A DNA stretch of 52,166 bases from Desulfopila aestuarii DSM 18488 (lineage in GTDB: Bacteria > Desulfobacterota > Desulfobulbia > Desulfobulbales > Desulfocapsaceae): positions 1 through 52,166 of the forward strand of contig NZ_FRFE01000034.1 in assembly GCF_900143695.1 (NCBI RefSeq), written 5' to 3'. The position numbers and the translations under genes are program-made. Of this stretch, positions 46,444 to 52,166 are shown piece by piece. Under the pieces are notes generated by a model. That model did not search any database and was not told the origin of the DNA. It saw only the letters and a program-made list of their open reading frames with translations. Position 1 is the stretch's first letter. Each line of letters begins with the position of its first letter.

Positions 46444-46800
46444 TTAAGCCACTGACCGGTTTTGTTGCATGCACTGGAAATGCAATGTATTCCTGATCAT
46501 GGAAATATCCTTTACGGCCTGCGGAATCCAAAATGGATCGTTTACGACTTCATAGATCCCCACCACCTTGATCTCCCGCAATTTGCTCAACTGGAAAAAT
46601 CCGAACTCGGCGTATTGGCTCCATCCATACAGCAGGACAAAGCCGAAGAACGTATCCTGTCCGTCCCACTCGATGGCCCACCAGTGGCTCTGGTCTATGG
46701 TGAAGTGCAGATAAACGATTTTATCCTCTTGAGGGATATGCTCAGTCTCATACAAGCCTGGCAAAAGGCTGAGTTGCTCTCGGGTCGGTGCATTAATCAT
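46444..46800 (-). CDS. DUF2958-family protein
   Basis: 118 residues from MINAPTREQLSLLPGLYETE; AAGGAC lies 7 bases before the ATG, so the frame to 46881 is not used. The sequence DKIVYLHFTID, WWAIEWDG, and GFFQLSKLREIK fits DUF2958, a family of short acidic proteins with wide distribution on conjugative plasmids. No catalytic motif visible. Bounded by terminators on both sides, it is probably a single-gene unit. Confidence 0.75.
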   Translation of the reverse strand: MINAPTREQLSLLPGLYETEHIPQEDKIVYLHFTIDQSHWWAIEWDGQDTFFGFVLLYGWSQYAEFGFFQLSKLREIKVVGIYEVVNDPFWIPQAVKDISMIRNTLHFQCMQQNRSVA

Positions 46801-46834
46801 GGTTGATGTCCTTTTTTGAATAAGGGGAAAAAAC

Positions 46835-46872
46835 AAAGCCGCCATGCCTCGTGACAGAGGCATGGCGGCTTT
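46835..46872 (-). terminator. Strong intrinsic terminator after the serine recombinase
   Basis: A 16-bp perfect stem (46835-46850 with 46857-46872, core GCCGCCATGCCTC) with loop GTGACA. On the minus strand it is followed by GTTTTTTCCCC. It ends the recombinase transcript 82 bases past its stop. Confidence 0.85.
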
Positions 46873-46953
46873 GGATTCCAATGAATGGTGTTTTAGTTTG
46901 TCAGGTGATACTGAATGGTCTTAATAGCACTCTCTTGAGGAAGAGTGACAAGG

Positions 46954-47523
46954 TCACAAATCTCCGGTTATCCGCATGATGCTTGCTCGCGAAATACCAT
47001 AGGCCCGTGACAGCGCACTTATCGATGCGCCATTCTCTCGTAAATTCTTGATCTCAACTCGCTGCTTCTCGGTTGTCTTGGGTGGTCGCCCCAGGATCTT
47101 TCCTTCACTCTTGGCTCTAGCAAGTCCTGCCTGCGTTCGCTCGATCAAAAGGTCCCGTTCCATTTCGGCAACGGCGGCAAGCATGTTGAGCATCAGCTTA
47201 CCGGCCGGTGAAGTCAGGTCCAATTTACCAAGTTGCAGGACGATGACCTCGATTTTGCGCTTTGCAAGAGCCTTGATCGTGGCACTGACATCCTGCGCAT
47301 CCCGACCTAGACGATCGAGCTTGGCAACGACCAATGTCTCACCATCGCGGATTTGATTGAGCAAGGCTGTAAACTGAGGGCGTTGTGATGCGTGGGTCTT
47401 GCCGCTAACGTCCTCATCGGCGAACCAGAAATCGATTTTCATCCCAGAGTTCTCGATCTCCAGGCGTTGGTTCTTGCTCGCTTGTTCTTTAGTGCTGACC
47501 CGACCGTAAGCAAAGATTGCCAT
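46954..47523 (-). CDS. Serine recombinase (resolvase/invertase family)
   Basis: 189 residues from MAIFAYGRVSTKEQ, where S10 is the nucleophile; a second ATG one codon upstream is equally possible. Other motifs: DEDVSGKTHASQRPQF, LVVAKLDRLGRDAQD, GKLMLNMLAAVAEMERDLLIERT. C-terminal region has GRPPKTTEKQ and a Hin-type HTH (SALSRAYGISRASIMRI). GAGGAAC precedes the start. Such enzymes resolve cointegrates or invert DNA segments, and also occur as plasmid multimer resolvases. Repeated palindromic sites immediately upstream (47563-47674) fit its binding site and operator. Confidence 0.92.
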   Translation of the reverse strand: MAIFAYGRVSTKEQASKNQRLEIENSGMKIDFWFADEDVSGKTHASQRPQFTALLNQIRDGETLVVAKLDRLGRDAQDVSATIKALAKRKIEVIVLQLGKLDLTSPAGKLMLNMLAAVAEMERDLLIERTQAGLARAKSEGKILGRPPKTTEKQRVEIKNLRENGASISALSRAYGISRASIMRITGDL

Positions 47524-47562
47524 CATGTTCCTCGGTTGATTTTGGACGGAGATATCCCGGAG

Positions 47563-47605
47563 CATGTTCAAAATCCCTGGGGATCATTTTGAACATGTTC
47601 AAATG
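47563..47605. promoter_or_regulatory. Recombinase site cluster: three CATGTTCAAA-type half-sites
   Basis: CATGTTCAAAAT (47563-47574), its inverse ATTTTGAACATG (47586-47597) and CATGTTCAAATG (47594-47605), overlapping to make the 16-base palindrome TTTGAACATGTTCAAA (47588-47603). Paired 12-base half-sites over 35 bases have the layout of resolvase sub-sites, directly upstream of the recombinase start. They probably serve as both res site and autoregulatory operator. Confidence 0.6.
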
Positions 47606-47654
47606 GATGAAGGCTAATTTACGAACACTGTTGGAGGGGTGGATTAAAGGGTGA

Positions 47655-47674
47655 TCAAAAACGATCGTTTTTGA
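47655..47674. promoter_or_regulatory. 20-base perfect palindrome upstream of the recombinase
   Basis: TCAAAAACGATCGTTTTTGA is fully self-complementary and is followed by ACA, giving another TGAACA motif. It may be a further recombinase sub-site or an operator of the divergent control region. Confidence 0.5.
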
Positions 47675-47725
47675 ACAGTGGGATTTGCAGAGAGATGGAG
47701 GGAACTACTAGGGGAGTGGAAGGAG

Positions 47726-48085
47726 TTATGTGCTGGTATCGTTATTGGCAAAGTATGCGTTAGCAGTCCAGCCAATGCTTTCAGTGATGACCATCGCCGT
47801 ACTTGCTCTAATGAGGCTCCCAAAGCCAGGCAACCAGCCTATCAATACACCTGACAATGCTTTACCTCCATACCCGGCAGGGAATGTAAGTAGTAAATGC
47901 TTTGCGTCAGTCTTGGCAAGTTCGCATCCGTATTCATGCCCGATGGCGATGATCATGGCCTGCTGTAAAACGCACAATACTGGCATGTCAGATCCTGGAA
48001 GCTTTGCCAATCCAGCACCTACACCACCAGCTGCCACTGTGGCGACATGAATGATTGCATGAATCCTCCGTTGCTTCATTGTCAT
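47726..48085 (-). CDS. Small membrane protein, DUF697-like
   Basis: 119 residues from MTMKQRRIHAIIH; GGAG lies 7 bases before the ATG. Hydrophobic with glycine-rich segments VAAGGVGAGLAKLPGSD, LQQAMIIAIGHEYG and VLIGWLPGFGSLIRASTAM. The order 'IHAIIH-GLAxLPGSD-QxxMI-GWxPGxG-TEAIGW' is a family I know as DUF697-type or related YcjF C-terminal proteins. Function not known. It lies upstream of the recombinase on the same strand, separated by the palindromic region. Confidence 0.65.
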   Translation of the reverse strand: MTMKQRRIHAIIHVATVAAGGVGAGLAKLPGSDMPVLCVLQQAMIIAIGHEYGCELAKTDAKHLLLTFPAGYGGKALSGVLIGWLPGFGSLIRASTAMVITESIGWTANAYFANNDTST

Positions 48086-48636
48086 AGAATATCTCCACAA
48101 AAACAAAATAAAGAATCGATTAATCTACATTGATATCATGGAGATGATATATTTTTAAGATTTGCTTGAACAACACATTGAGGGTATCGGTGATTGATGG
48201 TCACATCAACGGCTGAGAGATTACAACTCTGAGGAAAACCATAGAGAGAAGAGATCTAACTTGAGGCCAAAAATTTCTAATACAGCAATAATCCAAAATC
48301 ATCATCGTTGTGCTCTATCGACACACCGTCGCAATCCCATATGATGGATTATGGTCTTTCAGGGAGGAATAAGTTGATATGACTGCAGGCTCTCGTTATA
48401 GAAGTCGGAGGCTATTCTTGCCTTCATCAAGCAAAGAATCGCCCTTCTCAATTTCCCTGCTTTGTTCTCTCGCAAAAACAAATCGCATACATTCTCCAGT
48501 TTAAGGGCTCATGGAGAGCTAGTCAACATGACTAATATCAGGCAATCTTTTGATATGTTTTGACTTGTTTCTTTTGGCAAGTATATCGTTAATCGCAGCA
48601 ATGTATTTATTCCAACAAAAGATAGGAGGTTAGCAT
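48086..48636. other. Spacer between divergent genes, no ORF recognised
   Basis: About 550 AT-rich bases. Contains the promoter-like sequence for the IHF-type gene (48560-48587) and should hold the promoter of the divergent DUF697-like gene. No repeats of note. Confidence 0.4.
48560..48587 (+). promoter_or_regulatory. Sigma-70-type promoter for the second IHF-like gene
   Basis: TTGACT (48560-48565), 16-base spacer, TATATC (48582-48587), about 50 bases before the start codon. Match is good at -35 and moderate at -10. Confidence 0.45.
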
Positions 48637-48924
48637 ATGACCGTGACAAAGGCAGATATCGTCAGAGAAATTTACATGCGCTATGATGGGATGACAAAGA
48701 CACAGTCGGTGGAAGCAGTAGAAGCCATACTGCGCTTGGCTAAGGAGACGTTAATCAGTGGGGAGGATCTTCTGCTGAGTGGTTTTGGGAAATTTAATGT
48801 CAGGGACAAACGAGAAAGAAAGGGTCGTAATCCTCAGACTGGAAGTGAACTCATGCTTGCTCCAAGGCGTGTTGTAACCTTTAGTCCATCTGGGATTCTG
48901 CGGGACAAGGTTAACGGAGAATAA
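48637..48924 (+). CDS. IHF/HU-family DNA-binding protein (IHF-alpha-like), second copy
   Basis: 95 residues, closely similar to the product of 12401-12688 over the whole length: MTVTKADIVREIYMRYD, LLLSGFGKFNVRD, KGRNPQTGSELML, VTFSPSGILRDKV. AGGAGG lies 7 bases before the ATG and a strong terminator follows. DNA-bending protein; a role in the recombinase synapse next door or at the sigma-54 promoter is possible. Two IHF-alpha-type paralogues in one window is unusual, since IHF normally pairs alpha with beta. Confidence 0.93.
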   Translation: MTVTKADIVREIYMRYDGMTKTQSVEAVEAILRLAKETLISGEDLLLSGFGKFNVRDKRERKGRNPQTGSELMLAPRRVVTFSPSGILRDKVNGE

Positions 48925-49053
48925 CCAGTTTTCTCTCTGCTGTGTCAGTTAAGGTTAAAATAACTATTTTTTTTCTAACTGAATCCGAACAGACATCAAA
49001 AGAACACCGGGTTTACTGATGGTGCATCCTCCGATGTAAGAAGACCCCACCTG

Positions 49054-49090
49054 AAAACGCGCCAGGCCCTGTCTCCCTGGCGCGTTTTTT
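49054..49090 (+). terminator. Rho-independent terminator after the second IHF-like gene
   Basis: AAAACGCGCCAGG (49054-49066) pairs exactly with CCTGGCGCGTTTT (49076-49088), nine-base loop, ending in a six-T run at 49085-49090. Textbook structure. Confidence 0.92.
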
Positions 49091-49431
49091 ATTGGGGATG
49101 GTGCGAGACACTCTACTCGAGGCAAGTGGTATGCAACACTGGATGATAAACAACGGGATAGGGTCGAGGGGCACCTTGCAAGCCCGTTTCAGTAATTCAG
49201 AAAATATTTTGACCCTTGAGAAAGAGGATTAGTTACGTATATTGGCCGGCAACCTTATCATGGATAATCTCTTCTTCCCACTTCTTGTTTTGCTGTTAGG
49301 TTCTGGAGCCAGGAGAATTTTCAAGAGTCAGTAGCAGTGTAAAAATGGAACATGTAGTGATTTTAATGAGATTAATCCTGGAAATCCTTACTAACACACA
49401 TTGAAAATGGCAATCAATTGGTCTGTTGATT
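49091..49431. other. Spacer between convergent IHF-like and kinase genes
   Basis: About 340 bases with no ORF, repeat or hairpin that I can support. Confidence 0.4.
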
Positions 49432-51822
49432 TTACAATTGACTTTTCAATACCTCAGTCACTTTTACGCCCAAATCCCTTGCCGAAAATGGTTTCTGAAT
49501 GAAATGCGTTCCCTCTTCAAGCACGCCCTTCTCTGCTATAACTGTAGAGGTATAACCTGACATAAACAAACACTTGAGGTTTGGATGTAGGGCAAGAAGT
49601 ACATCTGCCAGATCTCGGCCGTTCATTTCCGGCATAATGACATCTGTTATGAGAAGATCAATTCTCTTTTCGTTTTCCTTTGCCAGTTTGACAGCCTCTT
49701 GCGGGCTATTGGCAGTGAGAGCGACATAACCAAGGCTCGTGAGTATTCTTGATGCAAGTTTGAGAATTGATGCTTCATCTTCCACGACAAGGATGATTTC
49801 GCCACGGCCATGCATAATAGCATCTTCTTCTTTCTTCTGGCCGGTAGTGATCTGTTTCGTATGTCGAGGCAAATAGATTTTGAAAGTCGTACCCTGGCCC
49901 GGCTCGCTGTAGACATTGATGAAGCCGTTGTTCTGCTTGATTATGCCATAAACCGTGGCCAGCCCAAGCCCTGTTCCCTTACTTAATTCTTTAGTGGTAA
50001 AGAAGGGTTCGAAGATCTTGCTGACTGTATGAGCGTCCATGCCGATGCCATTGTCACTCACAGAGAGAAGCGCAAACTCGCCTGGAATTGAGCCGGGGTG
50101 CTGTGAGCAATAGATCTCATCAAAGGTCGTTGTTTCTGTTTCAATAATGATTTTACCAACGTCGCCGATGGCGTCTCGAGCATTAACGCATAAATTTGTC
50201 AAAATCTGGTCAAGTTGCGACGGATCGATAAAAACTGGCCAAACAGAAGAGGGATGCCAATTAAGTTGAATGTTCTCGCCAATAAGCCGTCTGAGCATCC
50301 TGAGCATCTTTTCAATGGTCTCGTTCAGATCAAGAACTTTGGGGGCTATTGTCTGTTTACGAGCAAAAGCCAGAAGTTGTCGAGTGATAGTAGCTGAACG
50401 ATTACCGGCATCGACGATTTCCTGTGCACATTCATGCAGGGGGTCATCCGCCCTGGTTTTTTCAAGAATAATGTTGCCGTAGCCAAGAATGACGTTCAGC
50501 ATATTGTTGAAATCGTGGGCAACCCCTCCTGCCAATTGGCCTATTGATTCAATTTTCTGGATCTGATGAAGCTGATTTTCAAGCTTGAATCTCTCCTCCT
50601 CGGCTTTAACTATCTCGGTGATGTCACGCCCAACGACTACCGATCCTATAATCTCTCTCTGTGTATTTCGAATGGGAGCAAAGCTATAACTCGCCTTCCA
50701 GGTTTCACCCGTATCTTTACGGCGGAGTGTGTAAACGGCATTGGTGGCTGTCTCTCCTCGGAGCGCTCGTGGGACAGCCCACATCTCGAGAGGCGCTCTT
50801 TCCCCATTATCCATGAATACCTCCAGGATATCAGGATAGTCATCCAGATTTTTAAGGCACGCTTCCTTACTCTCAAATCTGTGAAACGAAGCAAAAGCAT
50901 CGTTGAGCTCAATGAATTTGCCTGCGGCATCTGAAATGAACACGGCATCCGTCATGCTGGCCAAGGCAGTTTCCAGCTTCGACTGACTCTCCCGTAATGC
51001 AACCTCTGCTTGTTTGATATCATCAATATCGGTGCACGTACCGAACCATTTGAGGATCTTCCCATCTTCTCCACGCAGCGGTACGCCGCGTATCAGCCAC
51101 CAGCGGTAGGCGCCATCGGCGCGCCGAAGCCGACATTCCAGTGAATAGGTGGCGTTGTGCTGCGTTGCATTTTGCCAGGCATCCCAGGCGCGTTGCCGGT
51201 CCTCCGGATGAAAAGGTATGTTCCAGCCATGACCGTAGCTTTCCTCCAGCGTCAGACCTGTGTAATCGACCCATTGTTGGTTGAAATAAATATTCCAGCC
51301 GTCTGGTCTTGTTATCCAGACGATCTGTGGCATGGCTTCGGCTAATTGTCGGAACTCTTTTTCACTTGAGGCCAATGCTTCTTCATACTGTTTGCGCTCG
51401 GTGATGTCATTGAAAACAACAATCCCCGCCGCAATCTTTCCTTCTTGATTCTTGATGGGTGCAGCGTTTGCCTGGACTATACGATCATTGTTATCGGTTC
51501 TACGTATAATTAAATCCCGACTGCTTGTCTCGCCGTAAAGAATCGCACGAGACAATGGCACTTCATCGGTCTTAAGGGGATTGCCCTCAAGATCCAGAAG
51601 TTGCCAACTGGCCACATACTTATTAATTCCGACTCCGTTGACTATTGTTTCGCGAGTACCACCTCGTATGAGTAACGCTGCATCATTCACATACCGAAGA
51701 ATACCATCGGGAGCACCAGCAATGGCAATACCCGCCGGGCTTTTATCCATGGCTGCTTTAAGAATGGCATTAGTTTCAAATATAACCTTCTCAGCCTTCT
51801 TACGTTCTGATAAATGTATCCG
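49432..51822 (-). CDS. Hybrid histidine kinase, 5' end cut by an IS66-type element
   Basis: From an internal ATG (51748-51750) the product has 772 residues. The frame continues 24 codons further, giving HLSERKKAEKVIFETNAILK, and meets a stop at the IS junction (51823-51825). PAS domains at about 1-118, 128-248 and 258-380 (ends NDITERK, TDIDDIK, RDITEI). His[11 protein letters not shown] (H412). HATPase has N523, DNGIGM (566-571) and KGTGLGLA (591-598). REC has VVEDE (655-659), D703 and K753. The HisKA-to-REC part is closely similar to the kinase at 6463-9927, whose membrane sensor is missing here. A cytoplasmic, sensorless kinase could still be made from the internal ATG if a promoter exists; otherwise it is a pseudogene. 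Confidence 0.88.
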   Translation of the reverse strand, partial: RIHLSERKKAEKVIFETNAILKAAMDKSPAGIAIAGAPDGILRYVNDAALLIRGGTRETIVNGVGINKYVASWQLLDLEGNPLKTDEVPLSRAILYGETSSRDLIIRRTDNNDRIVQANAAPIKNQEGKIAAGIVVFNDITERKQYEEALASSEKEFRQLAEAMPQIVWITRPDGWNIYFNQQWVDYTGLTLEESYGHGWNIPFHPEDRQRAWDAWQNATQHNATYSLECRLRRADGAYRWWLIRGVPLRGEDGKILKWFGTCTDIDDIKQAEVALRESQSKLETALASMTDAVFISDAAGKFIELNDAFASFHRFESKEACLKNLDDYPDILEVFMDNGERAPLEMWAVPRALRGETATNAVYTLRRKDTGETWKASYSFAPIRNTQREIIGSVVVGRDITEIVKAEEERFKLENQLHQIQKIESIGQLAGGVAHDFNNMLNVILGYGNIILEKTRADDPLHECAQEIVDAGNRSATITRQLLAFARKQTIAPKVLDLNETIEKMLRMLRRLIGENIQLNWHPSSVWPVFIDPSQLDQILTNLCVNARDAIGDVGKIIIETETTTFDEIYCSQHPGSIPGEFALLSVSDNGIGMDAHTVSKIFEPFFTTKELSKGTGLGLATVYGIIKQNNGFINVYSEPGQGTTFKIYLPRHTKQITTGQKKEEDAIMHGRGEIILVVEDEASILKLASRILTSLGYVALTANSPQEAVKLAKENEKRIDLLITDVIMPEMNGRDLADVLLALHPNLKCLFMSGYTSTVIAEKGVLEEGTHFIQKPFSARDLGVKVTEVLKSQL

Positions 51823-52166
51823 CTAATTAAACCCCACTTATTGATTGCGGCAAAAGGAGGTCGGCGGCTTTGAGCCTGTTCGGTAGCAGCTCTTCGTAAT
51901 CGCTCTGCGATTCTGCGAAAGGAAGTTTTTCGAAGATAAAACGAAGATATCTGTACGGTTCCAGGCCATTTGCTTTCGCTGATTCGACGAGACTGTAGAG
52001 GCTGGCACTAGCTGCCGCTCCGGCAGGATTACCGGCAAAGAGCCAGTTTTTGCGGCCTATCACAAACGGCCTGATGGCATTTTCAGCTGCATTATTGTCT
52101 GGGCCGACTACGCCTTGGTCAAGGTAGACGGTGAGGCGGCTCCTTTGGTTGAGTGTGTAGTTGACT
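51816..52166 (-). mobile_element. IS66-family insertion sequence, one end (boundary approximate)
   Basis: The transposase C-terminus runs to a stop at 51827, and the kinase frame begins again at about 51822. The sequence read inward from about 51816, GTATCCGCTAATTAAACCCC, should hold the terminal repeat. The other end and the target duplication lie beyond the window. Confidence 0.7.
51827..52166 (-). CDS. IS66-family transposase (TnpC), C-terminal part
   Basis: The minus-strand frame is open from the window edge to 51827. It reads [58 protein letters not shown] and [23 protein letters not shown]...GRKNWLF and [14 protein letters not shown] are standard IS66 TnpC C-terminal motifs; the Glu of AENAIRP is the last acidic residue of the DDE triad. 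The rest lies beyond the right edge. Confidence 0.93.
   Translation of the reverse strand, partial: VNYTLNQRSRLTVYLDQGVVGPDNNAAENAIRPFVIGRKNWLFAGNPAGAAASASLYSLVESAKANGLEPYRYLRFIFEKLPFAESQSDYEELLPNRLKAADLLLPQSISGV

Overview
The window looks like a chromosome segment of an anaerobic, sulfate-reducer-type bacterium, most likely Desulfobacterota and perhaps Desulfobulbales. This is an inference from gene content: very long PAS-rich hybrid histidine kinases, a selenocysteine-containing SelD, a DASS-type anion (sulfate?) permease in an operon with NhaD and receiver proteins, TRAP transporter permeases, a fused SecDF and a sigma-54 promoter. No rRNA, tRNA or CRISPR array was seen.

Layout. (1) 1-2.1 kb, an accessory edge: the 5' end of an IS4-type transposase, then a two-gene HipA-like module, a split kinase (HipT-like) overlapping by 4 bases with a HipA N-lobe/HIRAN fusion protein. 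(2) 2.6-12.7 kb, signalling: two hybrid histidine kinases, a REC-PAS-PAS-GGDEF diguanylate cyclase and an IHF/HU-type protein, separated by gene-poor DNA containing a dispersed repeat and a perfect 21-bp inverted repeat. (3) 13.1-14.9 kb: selD, whose real start lies upstream of an in-frame UGA, followed 5 bases later by a TauE/SafE-type permease. (4) 15.4-26.1 kb, a long co-directional minus-strand block: KinB-like kinase behind a consensus sigma-54 promoter, NhaD, a receiver-only protein, a CBS protein, a DASS permease, a second receiver, PhoU-like DUF47, PiT, DedA, TerC and a small membrane protein with a Cys4 tail. It reads as an ion and oxyanion homeostasis locus. (5) 26.2-27.7 kb, a deletion scar where a truncated NtrC/AlgB-like regulator meets a decayed CusA-type RND pump. 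(6) 28.1-32.6 kb: TRAP DctM/DctQ without a binding protein, and kup behind a c-di-AMP (ydaO/yuaA-type) riboswitch with an apparent anti-Shine-Dalgarno element. (7) 33.0-41.6 kb: a decayed tyrosine recombinase, an intact RND efflux pair, and secDF. (8) 42.1-48.1 kb, a plasmid- or integrative-element-like module on the minus strand: serine recombinase with repeated operator/res-like sites, DUF2958, DUF932, a small zinc-ribbon protein, a 36-residue membrane peptide, a Rad52-type annealing protein, a Cas4-like PD-(D/E)XK Fe-S nuclease and a small protein, with three minus-strand hairpin terminators. (9) 48.6-52.2 kb: a second IHF-type gene and a second hybrid kinase, paralogous to those in region 2, the kinase being cut at its 5' side by an IS66-type element that runs off the window.

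Candidates for a less described system are the HipT-like/HipS-HIRAN pair (344-1989) and the Rad52/Cas4-like recombination module (42.7-48.1 kb). The best supported hidden features are the Sec-decoded SelD start with its SECIS hairpin and the c-di-AMP riboswitch of kup. All calls come from reading the sequence; no database search was run.
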